A program made the position numbers and the translations under genes. The notes under the pieces are model-generated. The model was given only the letters and a program-made list of their open reading frames with translations, was not told the origin of the DNA and searched no databases. Shown piece after piece: positions 52,721 to 60,865 of a stretch of 64,000 nt of DNA (position 1 is the stretch's first letter; each line of letters starts with the position of its first letter). Source of the stretch: Aquibium pacificus (GTDB lineage Bacteria > Pseudomonadota > Alphaproteobacteria > Rhizobiales > Rhizobiaceae); assembly GCF_040839445.1 (NCBI RefSeq), contig NZ_JBDPGJ010000002.1, positions 372,001-436,000 of the forward strand. Direction: 5' to 3'.

Positions 52721-53046
52721 GCCCGGCCAGGCGACCGCGCGGCCTTTTCGGCCACTCCCGACTGTCCTGTCCGGCGCTCGAGTTCATCCAGCACGCGCGA
52801 CAACGGAACCTCGGCGATCGCGAGCACCACAAGCCAATGATAGAGGAGATCGGCACTTTCCGAAACGAGGCCGTCGCGGTCGCGGCCGACGGCGGAAATT
52901 ACCGTCTCCACCGCCTCTTCGCCCAACTTCTTGGCGGCCTTCTCCATCCCGGATGCAAAAAGTCTCGCGGTCCATGAGTCCGGATCGCCCGAACGGGCGC
53001 GTTCCCGGATGATCCGTTCGAGGTCGGCGAGCGAAAAATCGGCCAT
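52717..53046 (-). CDS. hisE: Phosphoribosyl-ATP pyrophosphatase
   Basis: Second step of histidine synthesis, hydrolysing PR-ATP to PR-AMP. The 109-residue MazG-like protein has the metal motif KKLGEEAVETVISAVGRDRD and SESADLLYHWLVVLA. Nine bases after hisF, overlapping coaA. Confidence 0.96.
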   Translation of the reverse strand: MADFSLADLERIIRERARSGDPDSWTARLFASGMEKAAKKLGEEAVETVISAVGRDRDGLVSESADLLYHWLVVLAIAEVPLSRVLDELERRTGQSGVAEKAARSPGRA

Positions 53047-53055
53047 GGCGGGCGT

Positions 53056-53850
53056 TTAGTGCGGATGGGCAGGCGAGTCGAGTCGCATGGCGAGCCCGGC
53101 CGCCGCCATATGCGCCTTCGCCGCGGCGATGGTGTAGGTGCCGAAATGGAAGATCGAGGCGGCGAGCACCGCCGTCGCGTGGCCATCTCGGATGCCTTCG
53201 ACGAGATGATCGAGCGTTCCCACCCCGCCCGAGGCGATCACCGGCACGCGGACCGCATCGGCCACCGCGCGGGTGAGCGGCAGGTCGTAGCCCGCCTTGG
53301 TTCCGTCGCGGTCCATCGAGGTCAGCAGAATCTCGCCGGCGCCGAGATCAACGACCCTCCGCGCGAACTCGATCGCATCGATGCCCGTCGGTGTGCGCCC
53401 GCCATGGGTGAAGATCTCCCACCGGTTCCGCTCACCCGGCCGGGAGACCTTCTTGGCGTCGATGGCGACGACGATGCACTGGTTGCCGAACTTGTCGGCG
53501 GCCGCGGCGACGAAATCCGGGTCGTTGACCGCCGCCGTGTTGATCGACACCTTGTCGGCGCCGGCGAGTAGCAGCTTGCGGACGTCGGCGATCTGGCGGA
53601 CGCCCCCGCCGACCGTCAGCGGCATGAAGCACTGTTCGGCCGTGCGGGCGACGACGTCGAAGATCGTCTCGCGGTTGTCGGAGGAAGCGGTGATGTCCAG
53701 GAAGCAGAGTTCGTCTGCACCTGCCGCATCATAGGCCTTGGCCGCCTCGACCGGATCGCCGGCATCGACGAGGTCGACGAAGTTGACGCCCTTGACGACA
53801 CGGCCGTCCTTGACGTCCAGGCAGGGTATGACGCGGGATTTGAGTGTCAT
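53056..53850 (-). CDS. hisF: Imidazole glycerol phosphate synthase cyclase subunit
   Basis: Barrel subunit that uses ammonia from HisH to form imidazole glycerol phosphate and AICAR. The 264-residue protein begins MTLKSRVIPCLDVKDGRVVK, with catalytic aspartates in PCLDVKDG and TSMDRDGTKAGYD. Start is the ATG at 53848-53850. In this operon a Uma2 gene separates it from hisA by only eight bases on the hisF side. Confidence 0.97.
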   Translation of the reverse strand: MTLKSRVIPCLDVKDGRVVKGVNFVDLVDAGDPVEAAKAYDAAGADELCFLDITASSDNRETIFDVVARTAEQCFMPLTVGGGVRQIADVRKLLLAGADKVSINTAAVNDPDFVAAAADKFGNQCIVVAIDAKKVSRPGERNRWEIFTHGGRTPTGIDAIEFARRVVDLGAGEILLTSMDRDGTKAGYDLPLTRAVADAVRVPVIASGGVGTLDHLVEGIRDGHATAVLAASIFHFGTYTIAAAKAHMAAAGLAMRLDSPAHPH

Positions 53851-53857
53851 GAGGTGA

Positions 53858-54421
53858 TCACTGCCCGATCCCGGCATAGAGTTCCGACAGTTCGACCCTG
53901 GCGCCCAGGTCCGGAAGCTCGATGCACTTATCGCGACCCGCGAGTTCCGCAGGCCCCACCCATCCTCCACCTGTCCGAGACCACTGCCATACGCGCGGAT
54001 CGTCCTGTGAAACGATCAGGTAGTACAGCAGCGTCTCCACGCCCGTGTAATCCGACAGCTTCTCGACAAAATCCCGATCGTGTGACGACGACGACAGCAC
54101 TTCGGCGAGAAGGATTGGGCACGAGGCTGCCAGATCGCTGTCCAAGCTTTCCGGTGTCGCCCGATCGACGAAGATATCCGGATAGCGGATTCCCGCGGGC
54201 GTCCTCACGCCAAAGTCTGCAGAGCCGACCGCGAATTCCGGATAGGGGAATTGACGAAGCAGAATTGCCGCAAGCCTGGTCGCGAGTACGGCATGGCGCT
54301 TCGTGACGTTGATCATCATCTCGACCACCCTTCCCCGCACGAACTCGCGCTTGCCCTCGCGCCCCTCGTTCCAGCGAAGGAACTCGTCCGGTGTGGTCGG
54401 CAGTTTCGACTGGATGTTCAT
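53858..54421 (-). CDS. Uma2 family (DUF820) putative restriction endonuclease-like protein
   Basis: A 187-residue protein of the PD-(D/E)xK superfamily. It starts MNIQSKLPTTPDEFLRWNEG, with VRGRVVEMM, the nuclease motif D in GIRYPDIFVDR and the E-V of CPILLAEVLSSSSHDRDFVEK, where many members have E-V-L-S rather than E-x-K. Function is not established; Uma2 genes are abundant in Cyanobacteria and scattered in Proteobacteria. It is inserted between hisA and hisF on the same strand without breaking either, so it is co-transcribed with the histidine genes. Confidence 0.88.
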   Translation of the reverse strand: MNIQSKLPTTPDEFLRWNEGREGKREFVRGRVVEMMINVTKRHAVLATRLAAILLRQFPYPEFAVGSADFGVRTPAGIRYPDIFVDRATPESLDSDLAASCPILLAEVLSSSSHDRDFVEKLSDYTGVETLLYYLIVSQDDPRVWQWSRTGGGWVGPAELAGRDKCIELPDLGARVELSELYAGIGQ

Positions 54422-54425
54422 TGCA

Positions 54426-55181
54426 TCAGTCTAGCATGCCGCGCGGCGGCTTTGAATTGCCGGACAGGATCGACAGCGCTTCGGCCGGATCGATCCGCCC
54501 GTCGTAGAGCGCCCGGCCGGAGATGGCGCCTTCGAGTTTGGCGGCGTCCGGCATGGTCATGCGCACGATGTCGGCGATCGACGCCAGCCCACCCGAGGCA
54601 ATGACGGGGATCGAGACGGAGTCGGCCAGCTCGATAGTGGATTCCCAGTTGATGCCGGTCAGGACCCCGTCGCGGTCGATGTCGGTGTAGACGATGGCGG
54701 CCACCCCGGCTCCCTCGAACTTCTTCGCCAGTTCGATCACGCCAAGCGACGAGGCCTCGGCCCAACCCTCGACCGCCACCTTGCCGCCCTTGGCGTCGAT
54801 GCCGACGGCCACCTTGCCTGGAAAGCGTTTGCAGGCCTCTCTTACGAGGTCGGGATCGCGCACGGCGATCGTGCCCAGGATCACCCGGGCGAGGCCCTTT
54901 TTCAGCCAGTCTTCGATGTGGGCGAGGGTGCGGATGCCGCCGCCGAGCTGCACCGGGTTCCTGGTCGCTTTCAAGATCGCCTCGACCGCCGCGCCGTTGA
55001 CGCTCTGGCCTTCGAAAGCGCCGTTGAGATCGACGACGTGCAGCCATTCGAACCCCTGCTCCTCGAAGGCTTTCGCCTGCGCCGCAGGGTTGGAATTGTA
55101 AACGGTTGCCGTTGCCATGTCCCCGAGCTTCAGGCGCACGCACTGGCCGTCCTTCAGGTCGATCGCCGGAAAGAGAATCAA
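54426..55181 (-). CDS. hisA: ProFAR isomerase, TTG start
   Basis: Fourth step of histidine synthesis. The 251-residue barrel protein begins MILFPAIDLKDGQCVRLKLG, with the second catalytic aspartate in VYTDIDRDGVLTG. The conserved first residue is encoded by TTG at 55179-55181, overlapping the hisH stop as TTGA, with GAGGTGGA as ribosome site. A GTG three codons up (55188-55190) lacks a ribosome site. Confidence 0.95.
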   Translation of the reverse strand: MILFPAIDLKDGQCVRLKLGDMATATVYNSNPAAQAKAFEEQGFEWLHVVDLNGAFEGQSVNGAAVEAILKATRNPVQLGGGIRTLAHIEDWLKKGLARVILGTIAVRDPDLVREACKRFPGKVAVGIDAKGGKVAVEGWAEASSLGVIELAKKFEGAGVAAIVYTDIDRDGVLTGINWESTIELADSVSIPVIASGGLASIADIVRMTMPDAAKLEGAISGRALYDGRIDPAEALSILSGNSKPPRGMLD

Positions 55182-55828
55182 GGCTTCCACCTCAGAAAAT
55201 TCGCGATCAGGGCCAGGCCGAGCGTCTGGCTCTTTTCAGGATGGAACTGCGTGCCCGCGCGGTTGTCGTGCGCAACGGCTGCCGTGACCTCGCCGCCGTA
55301 GTCGGTCACGGCCAAGACATCCTCCGGGCGCTTCGCTGCAAGGTGGTAGGAGTGAACGAAATAGGCGTGCAGGCCGTCCGCTCCCGTCGGGATGCCATCG
55401 AACAGCGGATGGGGATGTTTCACGTGAATCGTGTTCCAGCCGATCTGCGGGATCTTGAGCGACGGATCGGTCGGCTCGATCTCCTTCACGTCGCCTGCGA
55501 TCCAGCCGAAACCACGACTGACGGTCTTCTCCAGCCCGCGTTCCGACATCAGCTGCATGCCGACGCAGATCCCGAGAAAGGGCTTTCCTCCGTTTCCGGT
55601 CGCCTCCTCGATCGCTTCCCACATGCCTGTCACGGCGCGAAGTCCTGCCACGCAGTCGGCGTAGGCGCCGACGCCCGGCAACACGATGCGATCGGCGCGG
55701 CGAACCCGCTCCGCATCGTCGGTCAGGTCGATCTCGGCCGCAATCCCCGCCTCGCGCGCAGCCCGCTCGAAGGCCTTGGTCGCGGATCGGAGGTTGCCCG
55801 AACCGTAGTCGATGATGGCGACGCGCAC
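55178..55828 (-). CDS. hisH: Imidazole glycerol phosphate synthase glutaminase subunit
   Basis: Class-I glutamine amidotransferase of 216 residues that supplies ammonia to HisF. The nucleophile is the cysteine in FLGICVGMQLMSERG and the His/Glu pair is in AGTQFHPEKSQTLG. It starts at GTG 55826-55828 (MRVAIIDYGSGNLRSATKAF), two bases after the DUF2628 stop. Confidence 0.96.
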   Translation of the reverse strand: MRVAIIDYGSGNLRSATKAFERAAREAGIAAEIDLTDDAERVRRADRIVLPGVGAYADCVAGLRAVTGMWEAIEEATGNGGKPFLGICVGMQLMSERGLEKTVSRGFGWIAGDVKEIEPTDPSLKIPQIGWNTIHVKHPHPLFDGIPTGADGLHAYFVHSYHLAAKRPEDVLAVTDYGGEVTAAVAHDNRAGTQFHPEKSQTLGLALIANFLRWKP

Positions 55829-55830
55829 CG

Positions 55831-56310
55831 TCAGGTCCTTCCCGGATAGCCAAACAGTCCGAGTTCGGGCGCGCCGTTGTCGGTTCCGCGCGTCTGCGGC
55901 GTCCCTGGCCGTATCGGGAGAGCAACTATGGCCGGCTCCGGCGCCGCCAGGCTCTCGCTGATGTAGCGAGCCTCGGCATCTTCGCGATCCTCGGCCTCTA
56001 CCACGCCCCATTCCGTCCAGCCGCGCCGGCGCAACGCCCACACCCGGAACACGGAACCTTCGATGCCGATGTAGATCGCGAGCAGGACCGAGATACCCGC
56101 CACCGCGAACTCCGCCGCACCCGCCCGTTCACCGAGGAGCCCAAGGGCCAACGTGACCGCGAGGAAGACGAGCGTCTCGATCCAGAGCCTGTTCCAGAGC
56201 AGCCAGACGAGCGGCAGAAGGAAACCGAGCAAAGAGAACCCGTCCCGCACGTAGACCGGATCGGAATCGGGCCGGCTGCGCGGCGGCTCCATGACGATGT
56301 AGATTGCCAT
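55831..56310 (-). CDS. DUF2628 domain-containing membrane protein
   Basis: A 159-residue protein with two to three membrane helices (FSLLGFLLPLVWLLWNRLWI, then two further hydrophobic stretches to about residue 85) and a hydrophilic C-terminal tail. It begins MAIYIVMEPPRSRPDSDPVY. Unknown function; the place between hisB and hisH is standard in Rhizobiales and the gene is translationally close to both. Confidence 0.9.
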   Translation of the reverse strand: MAIYIVMEPPRSRPDSDPVYVRDGFSLLGFLLPLVWLLWNRLWIETLVFLAVTLALGLLGERAGAAEFAVAGISVLLAIYIGIEGSVFRVWALRRRGWTEWGVVEAEDREDAEARYISESLAAPEPAIVALPIRPGTPQTRGTDNGAPELGLFGYPGRT

Positions 56311-56318
56311 CTGTCGTC

Positions 56319-56930
56319 CTATCCGTTCAGCGTTCCCTTGGTCGACGGCACCGCTCCCGCCTGGCGCGGATCGGCTTCGAGCGCAGAGCGCAGAGCGCGC
56401 GCGACCGACTTGAAGCAGGTTTCGGCGATGTGGTGGTTGTTGGCCCCGTAATGGTTGGTCACATGCAGGGTGATGCCCGCATTCTGCGCCAGCGCCTGGA
56501 AGAACTCCCGCACCAGTTCGGTGTCGAACGTACCGATCTTCGGCGACGAAAAACATACGTTCCAGACTAGGAAGGGCCGTCCGGAGACATCGACCGCAGC
56601 CCTGGTCAGCGTCTCGTCCATGGCGAGGTCGATCGAGGCATAGCGGGTAATGCCCTTCCGGTCGCGGAGCGCCTTCGAGATCGCCTGTCCGAGCGCAATG
56701 CCGGTGTCCTCGACCGTGTGGTGATCGTCGATGTGCAGGTCGCCCCTGGCCTTGGCCGTCATGTCGATCAGGGAATGGCGGGAGAGCTGCTCGAGCATAT
56801 GATCAAAGAAGCCGACGCCGGTGGCGACGTCATATTTCCCGGATCCGTCGAGATCGACGGTCACGTCGATCGACGTCTCTTTCGTCTTGCGGCTCACCGA
56901 CGCCTTGCGTCCGGTCGCGACTGCATCCAT
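56319..56930 (-). CDS. hisB: Imidazoleglycerol-phosphate dehydratase
   Basis: Sixth step of histidine synthesis. The 203-residue monofunctional enzyme has the metal-binding HIDDHHTVEDTGIALG and GANNHHIAETCFKS and the FFDHMLEQLSRHSLID motif. It is the first gene of the leftward hisB-DUF2628-hisH-hisA-Uma2-hisF-hisE-coaA run, divergent from hslV. Confidence 0.97.
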   Translation of the reverse strand: MDAVATGRKASVSRKTKETSIDVTVDLDGSGKYDVATGVGFFDHMLEQLSRHSLIDMTAKARGDLHIDDHHTVEDTGIALGQAISKALRDRKGITRYASIDLAMDETLTRAAVDVSGRPFLVWNVCFSSPKIGTFDTELVREFFQALAQNAGITLHVTNHYGANNHHIAETCFKSVARALRSALEADPRQAGAVPSTKGTLNG

Positions 56931-57116
56931 CTCCTGATCCTCTCGAGCGGCTGGCGGCTGCCTTCTAACAGCATGGCCGGGCTAATGCCAGTTCGGACGG
57001 CGGAATGGAACTCGCTCGCCGCCGCGTTTGCAATCGGCAAAGCCGCGCATAAATAAGGCCTCATCAGTGCAATCCTTCCCCAGCACGCGGAGCTCAACCG
57101 CGTTCCCGGAGTGACA

Positions 57117-57665
57117 ATGGCAAACGAGAATTCGATGCACGCCACGACGATCGTGACGGTGCGCAAGGGCGGCAAGGTCGTGATCGCCGGCGACGGACAG
57201 GTCAGCCTCGGCCAGACGATTATGAAGGGCAACGCCCGCAAGGTGCGCCGGCTCGGCAAGGGCAACGTGATCGCCGGCTTCGCGGGCGCGACCGCCGACG
57301 CCTTCACCCTGCTCGAGCGACTGGAAACCAAGCTGGAACAGTATCCCGACCAGCTGACGCGGGCCTGCGTGGAACTCGCCAAGGACTGGCGGACCGACCG
57401 CTATCTTCGCCGGCTCGAAGCGATGATGCTCGTGGCCGACAAGAACGTGACGCTGGCGCTTACCGGCACTGGCGACGTGCTGGAGCCGGAGCACGGCGTG
57501 ATGGCGATCGGTTCTGGCGGCAACTACGCGCTCGCCGCCGCACGTGCTTTGATGGACACTGACAAGGACGCCGAAGAGATCGCGCGCAAGGCGATGCAGA
57601 TCGCGTCCGAAATCTGCGTCTACACCAATTCGAGCGTTGTCGTCGAAGCACTGGATGCGGCCTGA
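57117..57665 (+). CDS. hslV: ATP-dependent protease subunit HslV
   Basis: Peptidase subunit of the HslUV (ClpYQ) protease, a stress-induced N-terminal threonine protease. After a short propeptide the mature enzyme begins TTIVTVRKGGKVVIAGDGQV, with the catalytic threonine at about residue 10. MAIGSGGNYALAAARAL is the other family motif. I used the ATG at 57117; a GTG at 57111 and an ATG at 57135 are alternatives that would change only the propeptide. hslU follows after two intervening genes. Confidence 0.96.
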   Translation: MANENSMHATTIVTVRKGGKVVIAGDGQVSLGQTIMKGNARKVRRLGKGNVIAGFAGATADAFTLLERLETKLEQYPDQLTRACVELAKDWRTDRYLRRLEAMMLVADKNVTLALTGTGDVLEPEHGVMAIGSGGNYALAAARALMDTDKDAEEIARKAMQIASEICVYTNSSVVVEALDAA

Positions 57666-57671
57666 ACGCTG

Positions 57672-58190
57672 ATGATTTCCTTCCGGCCCGTAGCGTCGGT
57701 CGATCTCCCGCTTCTGGGACGATGGATGCGCAAACCGCACTGGCGTGAATGGTGGGGCGATCCGGAAATCGAACTCGGCTACATTCAGGATATGGTGGAA
57801 GGGCGCGACACCACGAGGCCTTTCATCTTCTGCAAGAACGACGGCGACATCGGCTATATCCAGTACTGGTTCGTCGGCCACCACCAGAACGGGACCTGGC
57901 TCGCGGAAAATCCCTGGCTCGGCGACCTGCCGGCCGAGACGATCGGCGTCGATCTATCAATTGGCAGCGCCAGCGACCTTTCCATGGGTCTCGGGACCGA
58001 GGCTCTGGTCGCTTTCGTCGCGAGATTGCGGGACACCGGCTTCAGCCAGATCATCATCGATCCAGACCCGAACAACATCCGCGCGGTTCGCGCCTACGAG
58101 AAAGCCGGCTTCCGACCGATTGCCGAACTCGCCGGCAAGACCGGCGACAGCCTGATCATGCGTCATGTCGCGAGCAGCGTGTCCGGATGA
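57672..58190 (+). CDS. GNAT-family N-acetyltransferase (aminoglycoside 6'-acetyltransferase-like)
   Basis: A 172-residue acetyltransferase resembling AAC(6') proteins: MISFRPVASVDLPLLGRWMR, WREWWGDPEIE, IGYIQYWFVGHH, the acetyl-CoA loop DLSMGLGTEALVAFVARL and the terminal RAVRAYEKAGFRPI. Six bases after hslV and overlapping the next gene, so part of the hslV-hslU transcript. Resistance is not implied; the natural substrate is unknown. Confidence 0.88.
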   Translation: MISFRPVASVDLPLLGRWMRKPHWREWWGDPEIELGYIQDMVEGRDTTRPFIFCKNDGDIGYIQYWFVGHHQNGTWLAENPWLGDLPAETIGVDLSIGSASDLSMGLGTEALVAFVARLRDTGFSQIIIDPDPNNIRAVRAYEKAGFRPIAELAGKTGDSLIMRHVASSVSG

Positions 58191-59353
58191 TAAGCCCCGA
58201 GACACTCGATCGCGCGGTGGCCGGCGGGATCATCACCAGCGAGCAGCGCGACACGCTCCTGACCATGGAACTCCCCCGGTTCCATGCGGGAGAAGATGAC
58301 GAGGCCAACCCCGAAGAGAATTTGCGCCTGATCGGCGGCGGCAACGATCTGTTCGTCACCGTCGGTATCGTCCTTCTGTCCGCCGGGTTCTATTTCGTGC
58401 TGTCGACGCTGTTGGCAGGCCGTACCTTTTGGATAGCCGCGCTGGCGGCCGCATTTGCCTGGGCAATAGCCGAGATCGTGACGCGGCAGCACCGCATGAA
58501 GCTGTCGTCCACGGTGCTCAGCCTCGCCTTCATGGCCGCCGTGACTGTTCTGCTCTGGCTCGCGGTCCAGGAACGCTATCCGATCAGCCGGCCGGAATCG
58601 GTCTGGCAGGTGCTCGCGTTGCGCCAGACGGCTGCCCCGGCGGGTTATCTTCTGTTCGGCGGCATCATCGCCGCGGCAACCGGTTACTTCTGGCGGTTTC
58701 GGGTCCCGATGCTCGCCGGCGTGGTCGCGGTGTCCGCAACGCTGCTCGCCTTCCTGCAGACGGCGGTACTGCTTTATGACGGCGTGACCGTCGGGACGGT
58801 GGCAGTCCCGCAGATCGAAGACGTTCCCGAACTCGTCCGCGCCTCGCTCTACATGCCGCTCGTGTGCGGCCTCGTCGTTTTCGGTATCGCTGTGGCGCTC
58901 GACCTCCATGACCGGGAGCGACGGACCACCTGGTCGGACTGCGCATTCTGGCTTCACGTCGTTTCGGCGCCGATGCTGGTCCACCCTCTCTTCATCCTCG
59001 CTACCGGCCACGACGTCGCGTTCGGTCAGGCCGAACCGGATGAGAGTGCTACGGTAATGCTGACGCTGCTCATCATCGGCTTCGTCTATGTCGCCCTGGC
59101 GATCGATCGCCGGTCGCTGCTCGTTCCCACACTCGCCTATTTCGGATCGCTCGGGATCTATTATCTGGTGAACTCGACAGCCAACACCACAGGAATTCCG
59201 CCCTTCGCTCTCATCCTGCTGGTCATCGGCGCCCTCATCATCACGTTCGGAGCGGGATGGCAGCACATACGCCGCTTGATCGTCCGCCCTACTCTCCCCA
59301 CATCGGTTTTCAACCGTCTCCCTCCCCTCAAGGTTCGATCGTACAGTAGATGA
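58187..59353 (+). CDS. Multi-pass membrane protein, DUF2157-like
   Basis: A 388-residue protein with a soluble N-terminus of about 60 residues (MISPETLDRAVAGGIITSEQ) and about ten hydrophobic segments from FVTVGIVLLSAGFYFVLSTL onward. The N-terminal pattern recalls DUF2157 but I do not assign it firmly. It overlaps the acetyltransferase gene (ATGA) and the hslU gene (ATGA), so translation of the whole run is coupled. No catalytic motif seen. Confidence 0.8.
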   Translation: MISPETLDRAVAGGIITSEQRDTLLTMELPRFHAGEDDEANPEENLRLIGGGNDLFVTVGIVLLSAGFYFVLSTLLAGRTFWIAALAAAFAWAIAEIVTRQHRMKLSSTVLSLAFMAAVTVLLWLAVQERYPISRPESVWQVLALRQTAAPAGYLLFGGIIAAATGYFWRFRVPMLAGVVAVSATLLAFLQTAVLLYDGVTVGTVAVPQIEDVPELVRASLYMPLVCGLVVFGIAVALDLHDRERRTTWSDCAFWLHVVSAPMLVHPLFILATGHDVAFGQAEPDESATVMLTLLIIGFVYVALAIDRRSLLVPTLAYFGSLGIYYLVNSTANTTGIPPFALILLVIGALIITFGAGWQHIRRLIVRPTLPTSVFNRLPPLKVRSYSR

Positions 59354-60651
59354 CCCATTTTTCCCCCCGTGAAATCGTGTCCGAACTCGACCGCTACATC
59401 ATCGGTCAGAAGGACGCCAAGCGCGCCGTGGCAATTGCCTTGCGCAACCGCTGGCGCCGCCAGCAGCTCGAAGGCAACATGCGCGAAGAGGTGATGCCGA
59501 AGAACATCCTGATGATCGGGCCGACGGGCGTGGGCAAGACCGAGATCTCGCGCCGTCTCGCCCGCCTCGCGGGGGCACCGTTCACCAAGGTCGAGGCGAC
59601 GAAATTCACCGAGGTCGGCTATGTCGGCCGCGACGTCGAGCAGATCATCCGCGACCTCGTCGAAGTCGCCATCGGGCTCGTGAAGGAGAAGATGCGCGAG
59701 GACGTCAAGGCGCGGGCGCATGTCAACGCGGAGGAGCGCGTCCTCGAAGCGCTCGTCGGCAAGACCGCAAGCCCGGCGACCAAGGACAGTTTCCGCAAGA
59801 AGCTGCGCAGCGGCGAAATGGACGACAAGGAAATCGAGATCGAGGTCGCGGACACCTCGCCGGGCGGCTTCGAGATTCCGGGCATGCCCGGCGCCAATAT
59901 CGGCGTGCTGAACATCAACGACATGCTGTCGAAGGCGATGGGCGGACGCACGAAGACCCGCAAGACGACCGTGAAGGACTCCTACGGCCATCTGATCAAC
60001 GACGAGTCTGACAAGCTCCTCGATCAGGACGAGGTGGTCCAGCGCGCCCTTGAATCGACGCAGAACGACGGGATCGTCTTCCTCGACGAGATCGACAAGA
60101 TCGCCACGCGGGAGGGCGGGGTCGGCGCCGGCGTGTCGCGCGAAGGCGTGCAACGAGACCTGCTGCCGCTGGTCGAGGGGACCACGGTCGCGACGAAGTA
60201 CGGGCCGGTCAAGACCGACCACATCCTATTCATCGCCTCCGGTGCCTTCCACGTGGCCAAGCCGTCGGACCTGCTGCCCGAACTCCAAGGCCGCCTGCCA
60301 ATTCGCGTCGAACTCCGCGCGCTCGAAAAGGAGGACTTCGTCCGCATCCTGACCGAAACGGAGGCGAGCCTGATCAAGCAGTACATCGCTCTGATGAAGA
60401 CCGAAGGCGTCGACCTCGAATTCACGGAGGATGCGATCGACCGGCTCGCGCAGATCGCTGTCGACCTCAACGCCAGTGTGGAGAACATCGGCGCGCGCAG
60501 GCTTCAGACCGTGATGGAGCGGGTACTCGACGACATTTCCTTCGATGCCCCGGACCGCTCGGGCTCAAAGGTCCTGATCGATGCTGAATACGTCGACAGG
60601 AATGTCGGCGATCTGGCGAAGAACACAGATTTGTCCCGTTTCATCCTGTAA
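59350..60651 (+). CDS. hslU: ATP-dependent protease ATPase subunit HslU
   Basis: AAA+ unfoldase that feeds HslV. The 433-residue protein has Walker A GPTGVGKTEISRRLARL, Walker B IVFLDEIDKIA, the pore motif GYVGRD, the intermediate domain (about residues 110-230) and the C-terminal activating tail LSRFIL. The start overlaps the previous stop as ATGA. Confidence 0.97.
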   Translation: MTHFSPREIVSELDRYIIGQKDAKRAVAIALRNRWRRQQLEGNMREEVMPKNILMIGPTGVGKTEISRRLARLAGAPFTKVEATKFTEVGYVGRDVEQIIRDLVEVAIGLVKEKMREDVKARAHVNAEERVLEALVGKTASPATKDSFRKKLRSGEMDDKEIEIEVADTSPGGFEIPGMPGANIGVLNINDMLSKAMGGRTKTRKTTVKDSYGHLINDESDKLLDQDEVVQRALESTQNDGIVFLDEIDKIATREGGVGAGVSREGVQRDLLPLVEGTTVATKYGPVKTDHILFIASGAFHVAKPSDLLPELQGRLPIRVELRALEKEDFVRILTETEASLIKQYIALMKTEGVDLEFTEDAIDRLAQIAVDLNASVENIGARRLQTVMERVLDDISFDAPDRSGSKVLIDAEYVDRNVGDLAKNTDLSRFIL

Positions 60652-60865
60652 TGCCCGCGGCGGGAATCCCGGCAGGGCGACGCGCACGGCGCCTTGCCGA
60701 AACAGGTTTCCGCCCGGACGACATTCGTCGGATGCAATCCATCACGCAGGATTGATGACGCGTTTAGGGGCAAATCGCCATCGAATTTGCGGCGCGCTCG
60801 ACACTCGGGGCCGGTTTTAATACGGTCCCGGAAGTTTTTTTCGGCAGGTACGCGGACTTGGGTGC

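Noticed and set aside
57672..58190. Aminoglycoside resistance gene
   Set aside because: The fold is AAC(6')-like but the gene is part of the hslVU run in this group; nothing shows drug acetylation.
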